Source: Hymenobacter yonginensis
GTDB lineage: Bacteria > Bacteroidota > Bacteroidia > Cytophagales > Hymenobacteraceae
Assembly (NCBI RefSeq): GCF_027625995.1
Contig: NZ_CP115396.1
Coordinates: 3,472,001-3,536,000 of the forward strand
Length of the DNA: 64,000 nucleotides
Direction of reading: 5' to 3'
Translations under genes and position numbers: made by a program
The notes under the pieces: model-generated
What the model saw: only the letters and a program-made list of their open reading frames with translations
Database searches by the model: none
Told to the model about the DNA's origin: nothing
In this document: one piece after another, positions 51,449 to 59,478 of the stretch
How positions within the stretch are numbered: the stretch's first letter is position 1
How the letters are laid out: each line of letters starts with the position of its first letter

Positions 51449-52936
51449 ATGAACTCAGCCCCGCTTTCCGGCCTGTACGCACCCTCCCTCAGCCTCCTCA
51501 CCGACCTCTACCAGGTTACCATGGCCTACGGCTACTGGCAGCAGGGCTTGCAGGACCGCGAGGCCGTGTTTCACCTGTATTTCCGCAAGGCCCCCTTCCA
51601 GGGCGGCTATGCCGTGGCCGCCGGCCTGGCCTACGCCGTCGATTATCTGCAGAACCTGCGCTTTTCCGAGGACGACCTTGCGTACCTGGGCAGCCTGAAA
51701 AGCAGCAAGGGCACGGCCATGTTCCCGGCCGAGTTTCTGCAGTATTTGCGGGAGCTGAAATTCACCTGCGACGTGGACGCTATTGCGGAGGGAACGGTGG
51801 TGTTCGGCAACGAGCCGCTGATTCGGGTGCAGGGGCCACTGCTGCAGGCCCAGCTGGTGGAAACGGCCCTGCTCACGCTGGTAAACTTCCAGACGCTGAT
51901 TGCCACCAAAGCTTCCCGCATCCGCGAAGCCGCCGGCTCCGATACCGTGCTGGAGTTCGGCCTGCGCCGCGCCCAGGGCGTAGATGGCGGCCTGAGCGCC
52001 AGCCGCGCCGCCTACCTGGGTGGGGCCGATGCCACCAGCAACGTGCTGGCCGGGCAGCGCTTCGGCATTCCAGTGAAGGGCACCCACGCCCACAGCTGGG
52101 TAATGGCCTTCGAGGACGAGGAAACCGCCTTCACCGCTTACGCCAAGGCGTTTCCGGATGACTCAGTGTTTCTGGTGGACACCTACGACACGCTGGAAGG
52201 CGTGCGCCACGCCATCAAAGTAGCCCGCGAGATGCGCGCCAACGGCCACGAGCTGGGCGGCATCCGCCTGGATTCAGGCGACCTGGCCTACCTCAGCCGC
52301 GAGGCCCGCGCCTTGCTTAACGAGGCCGGGTTCAACAACGTGCGCATCGTGGCCAGCAACGACCTGGAGGAAAACCTCATCACCAGCCTCAAGCAGCAGG
52401 GTGCCAAAATCGACACCTGGGGCATCGGCACGCAGCTCGTTACGGCCTACGACCAGCCGGCGCTGGGAGGCGTGTACAAGCTGGCCGCCCTGCGCAAACC
52501 CGACGACTCGGGCTGGGACTTCACCATCAAGCTCTCGGAGCAGTTGGCCAAAACCAGCATCCCCGGCATTCTGCAGGTGCGCCGCTACGAAACCGACAAA
52601 GGCCAGCCCCGCGCCGATATGCTCTACAACGTGGCCGAGCCGTTGCCCGAGCAGCTCACGCTGGTAGACCCGCTGGACGCCACCCGCCGCCGCGCTGTGC
52701 GCCCCGAGGCCCCGTTCCGGGAGCTGCTGGAGCCCATTTTCCGCCGGGGCGAGTTGGTGCACACGCTCCCTACCCTGCAGGAAAGCCGCGCCCACGCCCA
52801 GCGTCAGGTCCTGAGTCTCGACCCCAGCATCCGCCGCTTCCTCAACCCCCACACCTACCCCGTGGGCCTGGAAGAGTCGCTCAATACGTTCCGCACGAAG
52901 CTGATTCTGGAGAAGCGGCCGGTGCGGCCGGCGTAA
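51449..52936 (+). CDS. pncB: Nicotinate phosphoribosyltransferase
   Basis: 495 residues. PncB joins nicotinate to PRPP in the Preiss-Handler NAD salvage pathway. Visible motifs: LLTDLYQVTMAYGYWQQGLQ, AVFHLYFRKAPFQGGYAVAA, FGLRRAQGVDGG, VKGTHAHSWVMAF (phosphohistidine region), FLVDTYDTLEGV, GIRLDSGDLAYLS, IVASNDLEENLI, DTWGIGTQLVT and GGVYKLAAL. Length fits the long PncB type found in Bacteroidota and Firmicutes. ATG at 51449; divergent from DUF1345. The inverted repeat at 52947 starts 10 bp after its stop. Confidence 0.96.
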   Translation: MNSAPLSGLYAPSLSLLTDLYQVTMAYGYWQQGLQDREAVFHLYFRKAPFQGGYAVAAGLAYAVDYLQNLRFSEDDLAYLGSLKSSKGTAMFPAEFLQYLRELKFTCDVDAIAEGTVVFGNEPLIRVQGPLLQAQLVETALLTLVNFQTLIATKASRIREAAGSDTVLEFGLRRAQGVDGGLSASRAAYLGGADATSNVLAGQRFGIPVKGTHAHSWVMAFEDEETAFTAYAKAFPDDSVFLVDTYDTLEGVRHAIKVAREMRANGHELGGIRLDSGDLAYLSREARALLNEAGFNNVRIVASNDLEENLITSLKQQGAKIDTWGIGTQLVTAYDQPALGGVYKLAALRKPDDSGWDFTIKLSEQLAKTSIPGILQVRRYETDKGQPRADMLYNVAEPLPEQLTLVDPLDATRRRAVRPEAPFRELLEPIFRRGELVHTLPTLQESRAHAQRQVLSLDPSIRRFLNPHTYPVGLEESLNTFRTKLILEKRPVRPA

Positions 52937-52946
52937 GCGCCACGGC

Positions 52947-53050
52947 TGCTGTAGAGACGCGACACTTCGCGTCTCCTCGTTGAACGACCGGCAAAACATA
53001 TAAAACAACCTCAGCAACGACGAGACGCGAAGTGTCGCGTCTCTACAGCA
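52947..53050. repeat. REPIN-like inverted repeat of the GAGACGC type, copy 1
   Basis: Perfect 29-bp arms (52947-52975 and 53022-53050), each of which is itself a small hairpin (GAGACGCGA-CACT-TCGCGTCTC). The arms continue inward with one mismatch (CTCGTTG/CAACGAC). The loop contains TCGTTGAACGACC, also found in the copy at 55257 in reverse orientation. It fills the gap between the convergent stops of pncB and the DUF4240 gene. Confidence 0.92.
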
Positions 53051-53051
53051 C

Positions 53052-53585
53052 TTACGCCACGCCGAACTTCTTCCACAGCTTCGGCAGCAGCTTGGGTAGC
53101 TGGCTTTCGGTCCAGTCTTCGCCTTTGGTTTCGGAGCCGAGGTCATAGTCCAGCCCCTGCGCGCTTGCTATGTTGCGCGGGAAGGTGTTGTCTTCCTCGG
53201 TTTTGCCGGTGCGCTTCTCGAAGGCTTTGGTAGCCACGTACAGCAGTTCCTCGAAGTTCTGGTAGCCTTCGTCCATGACGCTGGCCAGGGAATCGGCGTT
53301 CTGCAGGGCGTTGGTGAAGATGATTTCGCCCTGCCCGATCAGCCAGCAGCGGAAGTACAGGTAGGGGTCGTCTGAGACGTAGCCGTCGATGATTTTCTGG
53401 GCAGCTATGATGTTGAAGTGGTCAGCCTCCAGCAGGTATTCGCGCAGGCGACATTCAAACTCGACAATCTGCTCCGGCGCCAGCTGCGCCAAGTGGCTGA
53501 TAAGGGTGGCTTCCTGCTGCTGCTGGTCGCCATGGGCGGCCGTTTTGGCGGCCTCAATGATTTGCCAGAATTCTTTCTTATCCAT
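53052..53585 (-). CDS. DUF4240 protein
   Basis: 177 residues from the ATG at 53585. It starts MDKKEFWQIIEAAKTAAHGD, with FECRLREYLLEADHFNIIAA, IDGYVSDDPYLYFRCWLIGQ and ALQNADSLASVMDEGYQNFE, the DUF4240 pattern. The C-terminal WTESQLPKLLPKLWKKFG is typical of Bacteroidota members. Function unknown; related DUF4240 proteins often stand alone or near toxin/immunity loci, but nothing like that is seen here. Cytosolic, mildly acidic. Confidence 0.85.
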   Translation of the reverse strand: MDKKEFWQIIEAAKTAAHGDQQQQEATLISHLAQLAPEQIVEFECRLREYLLEADHFNIIAAQKIIDGYVSDDPYLYFRCWLIGQGEIIFTNALQNADSLASVMDEGYQNFEELLYVATKAFEKRTGKTEEDNTFPRNIASAQGLDYDLGSETKGEDWTESQLPKLLPKLWKKFGVA

Positions 53586-53771
53586 AGTACCGAAGTGCGT
53601 AGCCTGCGCCACGAAATACGGCAAAATGCTGCACACCACCCGCCGAAGCCTGTACTTGCCCAACCGCAGGTGGCGGCTACTTTTACTCCCGCTACGTTGT
53701 TGTAGCAGCACATTCCTCGTTGCCGGCTGCTTTTGCGTAGCAACGGCAACAGCCAAAACTCCCCTTCCCAT

Positions 53772-53981
53772 ATGCCTACCCTTCAGTTCAAAACCAGCAT
53801 CAACTGCGCCAACTGCCTGCGCGCCGTCACGCCCTTCCTCGACGCCGAGCCCACCGTGGAAACCTGGCGCGTGGACACCGACAACCCCGCCAAAATCCTG
53901 ACCGTGGAAGGCGCCAACCCCATTGCCGAACAGGTGATGAAAGCCGTGTCGCAAGCCGGGTTCGATATCGAGCCGGCGTAG
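53772..53981 (+). CDS. Heavy-metal-associated (HMA) domain protein
   Basis: 69 residues from the ATG at 53772. Fold pattern beta-alpha-beta-beta-alpha-beta: LQFKTSINCANCLRAVTPFL, WRVDTDNPAKILTVEG, AEQVMKAVSQAGFDIEPA. It carries the metal-binding Cys-x-x-Cys (INCANC, residues 11-14), though the usual Met before the first Cys is Ile-Asn. A small copper/zinc chaperone-like protein; no P-type ATPase is in the window. Divergent from DUF4240. Confidence 0.85.
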   Translation: MPTLQFKTSINCANCLRAVTPFLDAEPTVETWRVDTDNPAKILTVEGANPIAEQVMKAVSQAGFDIEPA

Positions 53982-53991
53982 TGTAGGCTGC

Positions 53992-54078
53992 TGTAAAGCG
54001 AAGTTCCTCTTCGCTAGGCGTCAGAACGAGCAGCACCGCATCGTTCCAGCACCTCGCGAAGTGGAACTTCGCTTTACA
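53992..54078. repeat. REPIN-like inverted repeat, AGCGAAGTTCC type
   Basis: 23-bp arms with one mismatch (53992-54014 TGTAAAGCGAAGTTCC... and 54056-54078). The left arm is itself a hairpin (GCGAAG-TTCCT-CTTCGC). It fills the gap between the convergent stops of the HMA gene and purM. Confidence 0.85.
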
Positions 54079-54085
54079 TTCTTCT

Positions 54086-55246
54086 TTAGCCCTCGTAGCG
54101 CAGCTCGCCGGCTTCCACGCGCAGCGTCACGCCGGGCTCGGGGGTGATGCGGCCGGCTACCTGGGCCTGGTAGCCCTGGGCGCGCAGGGTTTCGGCTACG
54201 GCTTCGGCCTGCTCGGGCTCGGTTACCAGCAACATGCCGTTGCCCATGTTCCAGTAGAGATAGGCTTCCTGGGGCGTAATGCCAGCCAATTCGGCCAGCT
54301 GCTGCATGGCAGGCAGGGGCTCGAACAGGTTGTCCAGCTCCGCCCCTACCCCGTTCTTGAGCACCCGCTTGAAGTTATCAGCAATGCCGCCGCCGGTGAT
54401 GTGCGCCGCCGCGTGCAAAGGTAGGCCCGCATCGAGCACCGCCGCCACGCCGGGCGAGAAGATGAGCGAAGGCGCCAGCATTACCTCGCCCCAAGTGGTA
54501 GCATTGGCCGTGGTTAACTGCTGGTTGCTTGCCGCTTCACCTGCCGCTTGCGTGCCGGCAGCTTCGTTGTACGGCTGTTCGTGCCACTTCTCTCCGAAGG
54601 CCTTGGTGAGGGCGCGGCGGGCCAGGGAGTAGCCGTTGGAGCGGAAGGAGGGCGAGTGCAGGGCCACCACGGCCTGGCCAGCTCGCACGTTGGCGCCGCT
54701 CAGGGGGCGCTCCAGGCTCGGGTGCAGCACGCCCACGGCAGTGGAGCACCAGTTGAAGTTCATTTTGGCGCCGGGGTAGCCGCCGATGCGGTTGCCCAGC
54801 TCGGCAATTTCGCCGCCCGTTACCGCAATCTGGCTGAACTGGGCCGCATCGTGCAGGCCGCGCATGAGCTCATCTACTACCTCGTAGTTGAGCGTGTTCA
54901 CGTCGATGATGTTGGAAAGGTTGGTGGGCACGAATCCGGCCACGATGAGGTCGTCGGCCACCATGGCAATCAGGTCGTAGCCCAGCGTGTCGTAGCGGTC
55001 CAGGCGCTCGGCCACCTCAATCTTGGTCCCGATGCCGTCGGAGCCGATACCCAGCCGCTCAGCCCCGAAACGGATTTCGTTGGAGAAGCCGCCCGCCAGA
55101 TCCTGGGCCGGCTCGCCGGGCTTGCCGGCGCGGGTGCTGAAGGTTTTCTGGGCCCAGTGGTAGGCGTTCTTGGAGGCAGCGTTGCCTTCTTCGATGGAGT
55201 AGCCGGCGGTGGCTTTGAAATTGGTATCGGCGGAAGTCTGGCTCAT
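54086..55246 (-). CDS. purM: Phosphoribosylformylglycinamidine cyclo-ligase (AIR synthase)
   Basis: 386 residues. PurM closes the imidazole ring in step five of IMP synthesis. Signatures: IGSDGIGTKIEVAERL, DLIAMVADDLIVAGFVP, ALHSPSFRSNGYSLARR, HITGGGIADNFKRVL, YWNMGNGMLLV. Residues about 227-251 are an Ala/Thr-rich insert (EAAGTQAAGEAASNQQLTTA) in the loop between GYSLARRALTKAF and the LAPSLIF strand. The usual loop there is shorter. Its DNA at 54503-54529 matches the dispersed GTTGCTGG/GTTGTCAG repeat. Last gene of the purine operon, 133 bp after purF with an inverted repeat between. Confidence 0.96.
   Translation of the reverse strand: MSQTSADTNFKATAGYSIEEGNAASKNAYHWAQKTFSTRAGKPGEPAQDLAGGFSNEIRFGAERLGIGSDGIGTKIEVAERLDRYDTLGYDLIAMVADDLIVAGFVPTNLSNIIDVNTLNYEVVDELMRGLHDAAQFSQIAVTGGEIAELGNRIGGYPGAKMNFNWCSTAVGVLHPSLERPLSGANVRAGQAVVALHSPSFRSNGYSLARRALTKAFGEKWHEQPYNEAAGTQAAGEAASNQQLTTANATTWGEVMLAPSLIFSPGVAAVLDAGLPLHAAAHITGGGIADNFKRVLKNGVGAELDNLFEPLPAMQQLAELAGITPQEAYLYWNMGNGMLLVTEPEQAEAVAETLRAQGYQAQVAGRITPEPGVTLRVEAGELRYEG
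54503..54529. repeat. Dispersed repeat fragment inside purM
   Basis: On the minus strand AGCAACCAGCAGTTAACC matches the right arm region of the repeat at 35364-35389. It is read in frame as SNQQLTTAN. Confidence 0.5.
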
Positions 55247-55256
55247 GGCAGAGGGA

Positions 55257-55354
55257 GTAGAGACGCAATATTTTGCGTCTCGGCATTGCTGATGTTGTTT
55301 GGACTGCGCGGTCCTGGTCGTTCAACGATGAGACGCAAAATATTGCGTCTCTAC
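55257..55354. repeat. REPIN-like inverted repeat of the GAGACGC type, copy 2
   Basis: Perfect 25-bp arms (55257-55281, 55330-55354), each a hairpin of its own (GAGACGCAA-TATT-TTGCGTCTC). The loop holds GGTCGTTCAACGA, the reverse complement of the loop in the 52947 copy. It sits between purF and purM within the operon and could attenuate purM. Confidence 0.92.
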
Positions 55355-55379
55355 ACCGTGCAATCGAGTCTGTGGGCTG

Positions 55380-56885
55380 TTAATGCTCGGTCGGCTCGGG
55401 GGCTTTTGCACTCACGGATGGAATGACGTCGGGGCCTTTTTTGTCGGAGCGGTGGCTTTGGCGTTCTTCCTGGATGTGGCGCAGGTACTTGGTCACGTCG
55501 CCTGTCGGGTACTGGCCGGTGAAGCAGGCGAAGCAGCTGCCGCCGTGGCCTTTCTCCTCGGAAAACAGCGCCTGCAAGTCCTCCACCGACTGGTAAATCA
55601 CCTTATCGGCCTCGATGTAGCGGCAGATTTCTTCCTCGGTGTAGTTGGCCGCAATCAGCTCGGTGCTCATGGCCATATCGATGCCGTAGATGCAGGGCGC
55701 AATGATGGGCGGGGCGCTACTGATGAAGTACACCTCGGCGGCCCCGGCCTCGCGCAGAATGCGCACGATGCGCCGGGAGGTGGTGCCGCGCACGATGCTG
55801 TCATCCACCACGGCCACCTTTTTGCCTTCCACAAACTCGCGGATGGGGTTGAGCTTTTTCTTGACGATGTCCTCGCGGCCGGCCTGGCTGCTTACGATGA
55901 AGGAGCGGCCCATGTGGTTGTTCTTCACCAAAGCCCGGCGGTAGGGCACGCCAATGGCCTCGGCCAGCCCCGACGCCGAGAAGTAGCCCGACGACGGCAC
56001 GTCAATCACCATATCCGGCTGAATGCCCGACTCGATGACCTTTTTGGCCAGCATCTTGCCCAGGCGCACCCGCTCGCGGGCCACCAGCCGGCCGTGGATG
56101 GTGGAATCTTCGCGGGCGAAGTAGATGTGCTCGAACACGCAGAAGTTCTTCGGCTGCTCCTGCGGGTTTTTGTGATGCACCTTGAAATCCTTGTCGATGA
56201 ATACCGCCTGGCCGGGGCCGACGTTTTCCACGAACTCAAACCCCAGATAATCAAAGCAGGTGCTTTCGGAGGCGAAGGCGAAGACGGGGCCGCGCTCGGT
56301 TTCGCGGCGGCCCAGTACCAGCGGCCGGATGCCCAGCGGGTCGTTGAAGGCCAGCAGGCCGTGGCCGGCAATGATGGTGATGGTCGCGTAGGCCCCCTTC
56401 ACCAGCTCCTGCGTCGTCTCCACGGCGTCGAAAATGTCGATAACCGAGAGGTTGTCGAGGTTTTTCAGGCGCAACTCCGAGGCGAAGGTGTACATAATCA
56501 GCTCCAGGTCGTTGCTGGTTTTGGGCAGCACGTGGTACTTCTCATGCAGGCGCTTGGCGGCCGAGCGGAAGTTGATGACGTTGCCGTTGTGCACCATCGA
56601 CAGCCCGAACGGGTAGCTGGTGGTAAACGGCTGCGCCAGCTCGGCATCACCGGAGCCCTGGGTGGTGTAGCGGGCGTGCCCGATGCCGATGTTGCCCTTC
56701 AGCTTCTTGAGCTGCTTGGGGCGGAACACGTCGGAGATGAGCCCGTTGCCCTTGCAGAGGTGGAAGTTGTCATCGAAGGTGGCAATGCCGGCGGCGTCCT
56801 GGCCGCGGTGCTGGAGCGCGGTGAGGCCGAACACGATATCGTGCGCAACATCATCAGGACCGTAAAAACCTACTATTCCGCACAT
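55380..56885 (-). CDS. purF: Amidophosphoribosyltransferase
   Basis: 501 residues. PurF makes phosphoribosylamine from PRPP and glutamine, the first step of purine synthesis. N-terminal nucleophile glutaminase start MCGIVGFYGP (Cys2 directly after Met, no propeptide), GHARYTTQG, MVHNGNVINF. PRPP motif VAVVDDSIVRGTTSRRI. Four cysteines match the B. subtilis-type [4Fe-4S] ligands: NFCVFEHIYFAR, APCIYGIDM and CFACFTGQYP. The C-terminal tail is charged. Sixty-seven bp after purN and 133 bp before purM. Confidence 0.97.
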   Translation of the reverse strand: MCGIVGFYGPDDVAHDIVFGLTALQHRGQDAAGIATFDDNFHLCKGNGLISDVFRPKQLKKLKGNIGIGHARYTTQGSGDAELAQPFTTSYPFGLSMVHNGNVINFRSAAKRLHEKYHVLPKTSNDLELIMYTFASELRLKNLDNLSVIDIFDAVETTQELVKGAYATITIIAGHGLLAFNDPLGIRPLVLGRRETERGPVFAFASESTCFDYLGFEFVENVGPGQAVFIDKDFKVHHKNPQEQPKNFCVFEHIYFAREDSTIHGRLVARERVRLGKMLAKKVIESGIQPDMVIDVPSSGYFSASGLAEAIGVPYRRALVKNNHMGRSFIVSSQAGREDIVKKKLNPIREFVEGKKVAVVDDSIVRGTTSRRIVRILREAGAAEVYFISSAPPIIAPCIYGIDMAMSTELIAANYTEEEICRYIEADKVIYQSVEDLQALFSEEKGHGGSCFACFTGQYPTGDVTKYLRHIQEERQSHRSDKKGPDVIPSVSAKAPEPTEH

Positions 56886-56890
56886 GTTGA

Positions 56891-56917
56891 GTTGTCAGTT
56901 GTCAGTTGCCCGTTGCC
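56891..56917. repeat. Tandem GTTGTCA-type repeat between purN and purF
   Basis: GTTGTCAGTTGTCAGTTGCC followed by CGTTGCC: four tandem heptamer-like units (GTTGTCA/GTTGCCC). Same words as in purQ and at 35319-35381. Confidence 0.65.
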
Positions 56918-56952
56918 GGGCCGCTGGGGGTGGTGGGTGGGGTGGTGATGTT

Positions 56953-57711
56953 CTAACGATTCGCCTCACCCCCCGGCCCCCTCTCCGGCAGAGAGGGGGA
57001 GCCAGACGACAATGGCGTTGAATGAACGGTGGCCGCAGCCGCTTGGGGAACTGCTGTTGGGGCCAGTTGCTGCTTGATGAGTTCCGCCAGGGTTTCGGCG
57101 TACACGCGGTGCTCCACGGCCAGGCCGCGGCGCTCCACTTCGGCCAGGGTGTCGGCTCCGCGCAGGTCAACCGGGTGCTGGGCCAGGATGGGGCCGGTGT
57201 CGAGGCCTTCGTCCACCAGGTGCACCGTGATTTTGGTTTCGGGCAGGCGGTTCTCGAAGGCCCACTCATAGGCGTGCAGGCCCTGGTGCTGGTGGGTGTC
57301 GGCGGGGTGGATATTGAGGATGCGGCCCGCAAACGCCCGGATAAACGTGGGCGACAAAATGCGCATGTAGCCGGCCAGCACCACGTAATCGGGCTGGTAC
57401 TGGCGCAGCACATCCACCACCTCGGCATCGAACTCGGCCCGCTTGCGGCCCTGGCTGCTGCGGCTGGCGGTGGGGCAGCCCAGCCCGGCGGCCGTGGCTA
57501 GTCCGGGTGCGGCGGGCACGTTGCTGAACACCACGGCTACTTCGGCCAGGTTCTGCAGCACACCGTGTTGCACGGCATTTACCAGGGCCACCATGTTGGA
57601 GCCCCGGCCCGACAGCAGAATGGCCAGGCGCGCTTTGCGGGTGCTATGGTTACCAGTTGCCTGCAAGGGTCGGTTCCGGCCGCTGGCCGATGTCGGTGCG
57701 GATGTACACAT
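56953..57711 (-). CDS. purN: Phosphoribosylglycinamide formyltransferase
   Basis: 252 residues from the ATG at 57711, overlapping the end of purD by 62 bp; a TTG at codon 16 is an alternative. PurN formylates GAR with 10-formyl-THF. Motifs: LAILLSGRGSNMVALV, VVLAGYMRILSPTFI, ILNIHPADTHQHQGLHAYEW (active-site Asn/His; here PADTHQHQ where many PurN have PSLLPxxxG), ITVHLVDEGLDTGPIL. The final 15 residues (SPSLPERGPGGEANR) and the Ala/Pro-rich stretch before them lie beyond the normal end of the enzyme and come from a palindromic repeat at 56962-57004. Confidence 0.93.
   Translation of the reverse strand: MCTSAPTSASGRNRPLQATGNHSTRKARLAILLSGRGSNMVALVNAVQHGVLQNLAEVAVVFSNVPAAPGLATAAGLGCPTASRSSQGRKRAEFDAEVVDVLRQYQPDYVVLAGYMRILSPTFIRAFAGRILNIHPADTHQHQGLHAYEWAFENRLPETKITVHLVDEGLDTGPILAQHPVDLRGADTLAEVERRGLAVEHRVYAETLAELIKQQLAPTAVPQAAAATVHSTPLSSGSPSLPERGPGGEANR
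56962..57004. repeat. GC-rich palindromic repeat forming the 3' end of purN
   Basis: CCCCCTCTC-CGGCA-GAGAGGGGG hairpin next to CGCCTCACCCCCCGG, a type of intergenic element frequent in Bacteroidota genomes (established from general experience, not searched here). It lies inside the purN frame and encodes the C-terminal tail. Confidence 0.6.
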
Positions 57712-58936
57712 CCTGGAAATTCACTTTTTCTGCTTCGCGGTACACGTGCTGCACGGCGTCCTCCAGCTCCTCGCCGTGGCCCACCAGCACCAGCACCCGG
57801 CCGCCGTTGGTTACCAGCTCGCCGGTTTCGGTGCGCTTGGTGGCGCCGTGGAAGGCCAGGATGCTGGGATGCAGCTGGTTGAGGCCGGTGATGGGGAAGC
57901 CGGTGGGGAAGCTGGCGGCGGGGTAGCCGCCCGAGGCCAGCACCACGCCCACGTAGTGGCCGCGCCGCTGGCGCACCACCGTTTGCTGCAGCGTGCCGTC
58001 GAGGGTGGCCTCAATCAGCTCCAGCAGGCTGCTTTCCAGGGCGGGCAGCAGCACTTCGGCTTCGGGGTCGCCGAGGCGGGTGTTGTACTCGAGCAGCTTC
58101 GGGCCCTGGGGCGTGAGCATGATGCCGAAGTACAGGAAGCCGTTGAAATCGAACTGCTCGTTTTGCAGGCCGCGCAGGGTGGGGTCCACAATGTCGGTGC
58201 GGATGGCGGCCAGCACGTTATCGTCGCAGAAAGGGACGGGGCAGTAGGCGCCCATGCCGCCGGTGTTGGGGCCCTGGTCGCCGGCCAGCAGCTGCTTGTG
58301 GTCCTGGGAGGGGCTGAGCAGGCGGATGCGGTTGCCGTCGGTGATGCCGATGATGCTGATTTCGGGGCCGGTGAGCTTTTCTTCAAGCAGGAAGCTAAAC
58401 CAGCCGCTGTGCAGGCGGGCCAGGTCGTCGAGGGCGGCGTGGGCTTCGTCTACCGAGGAGCACACATACACGCCCTTGCCGGCCGCCAGCCCGTCGAACT
58501 TCACCACCACCTGCCCGCTGAGCTCGGTGGCTTTGGCGCGGGCGGCGTCCAGCTTGTCGCTGCGGAAGGGCCAGGCCTGGGCTGTAGCTACGCCGTGGCG
58601 GCGCATGAAATCCTTGCTCCACACCTTGGAGCTTTCCAGCGTAGCCCCCGCCCGCCCCGGCCCGAACACCCGGATGTCGGAGCCCTGGAAGAAGTCGGTG
58701 ACGCCCGCCGCCAGCGGGGCCTCGGGGCCTACCACCACCAGCTTTACGCCGTGCGCCTGGCAGAAAGCCTGGATGGCCGGGAAGTCGGTGGCGCTGATGT
58801 GGGGGTGACTGTTCGGAATGCCGGCGTTGCCGGGCAGCACGTGCACGGTAGCGCCGTCGCGGGTCAGTTTCCACGCCATGGCGTGTTCACGGGCCCCGCC
58901 GCCGAGGAGTACTATGGATTTATTGCTGGTGCTCAC
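57650..58936 (-). CDS. purD: Phosphoribosylamine--glycine ligase
   Basis: 428 residues from a GTG at 58936; no ATG lies near the conserved start. PurD makes GAR. N-domain IVLLGGGAREHAMAWKL, VVVGPEAPLAAGVTDFF, ATP-grasp segments SSKVWSKDFMRRHGV, VVKFDGLAAGKGVYV, EEKLTGPEISIIGITDGNRI, LSPSQDHKQLLAGDQGPNTG, MGAYCPVPF, GPKLLEYNTRLGDPEAEVLL. C-domain GHYVGVVLASGGYP. Its 3' end overlaps purN by 62 bp, which argues for coupling. Twenty-eight bp separate it from the unknown gene upstream. Confidence 0.96.
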   Translation of the reverse strand: MSTSNKSIVLLGGGAREHAMAWKLTRDGATVHVLPGNAGIPNSHPHISATDFPAIQAFCQAHGVKLVVVGPEAPLAAGVTDFFQGSDIRVFGPGRAGATLESSKVWSKDFMRRHGVATAQAWPFRSDKLDAARAKATELSGQVVVKFDGLAAGKGVYVCSSVDEAHAALDDLARLHSGWFSFLLEEKLTGPEISIIGITDGNRIRLLSPSQDHKQLLAGDQGPNTGGMGAYCPVPFCDDNVLAAIRTDIVDPTLRGLQNEQFDFNGFLYFGIMLTPQGPKLLEYNTRLGDPEAEVLLPALESSLLELIEATLDGTLQQTVVRQRRGHYVGVVLASGGYPAASFPTGFPITGLNQLHPSILAFHGATKRTETGELVTNGGRVLVLVGHGEELEDAVQHVYREAEKVNFQDVYIRTDIGQRPEPTLAGNW

Positions 58937-58964
58937 TATCGTGTGGTTGATAAGTCAGGGAAGA

Positions 58965-59438
58965 TCAGTCGTAGAAGGAAAAAGCTTCCGCTTCCCCCCC
59001 TACCTCTACGATATTCCAATTACGAAACTGCAGCCCAAAACCGTGCTCTATTTCCCACTGGCAGGCGAAGCTCAGCCCAAACCGACCGATTTCCGGCTCT
59101 TCGGGAAAATAGATGATTTGCAGTTGGTACAGCGCCTGCAGCTCCGTGGCATCGGCAGCCGTCAGCAGTTCGTCTTCTTCATTATAGATGTCGCCGCACA
59201 TCTGGCGCATCATCTGGAAATGCTCGAAGGCGGCCTCCGCTACCGACTGGTTCAAGCCGGGCAACTGCTGCAGCACGGCTTCAGCCGCCGCGGCCATTTC
59301 CGGCGTGAGCGTCTGCACCTCCCCCGACAAGTCGAACATCAACCTGACCAGGGGTTTCGACGGCACGAAGTCCAGCGGCACATCGGCCATCAGTCCTTCT
59401 GTTTCATCGAAGCGTACCGTTTGTTTCCAGTTGTTCAT
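58965..59438 (-). CDS. Unknown protein embedded in the purine operon (DUF6985-like?)
   Basis: 157 residues from the ATG at 59438 (a GTG at 59456 is possible). Acidic: FDETEGLMADVPLDFVPSKP, then a helical stretch (EMAAAAEAVLQQLPGLNQSV, FEHFQMMRQMCGDIYNEEDE) and a strand-rich end (IIYFPEEPEIGRFGLSFACQ, WEIEHGFGLQFRNWNIVEVG). The closing CxWExEHGxG...VVxVG pattern resembles DUF6985/immunity-type proteins, but this is a weak resemblance. It sits between purC and purD with 40- and 28-bp gaps on the same strand, so it is surely cotranscribed. No link to purine synthesis is evident. Confidence 0.65.
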   Translation of the reverse strand: MNNWKQTVRFDETEGLMADVPLDFVPSKPLVRLMFDLSGEVQTLTPEMAAAAEAVLQQLPGLNQSVAEAAFEHFQMMRQMCGDIYNEEDELLTAADATELQALYQLQIIYFPEEPEIGRFGLSFACQWEIEHGFGLQFRNWNIVEVGGEAEAFSFYD

Positions 59439-59478
59439 GCGAAGATGCGTACCCACGCCGTGGAGTGGACCAGTGGTA

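Noticed and set aside
27497-55354. Reading the inverted-repeat elements as a CRISPR array
   Set aside because: The repeats are scattered between genes, arranged as inverted pairs, with no regular spacers and no cas genes.
55383-56948. 521-codon plus-strand frame opposite purF
   Set aside because: Shadow of purF, which is conserved along its whole length.
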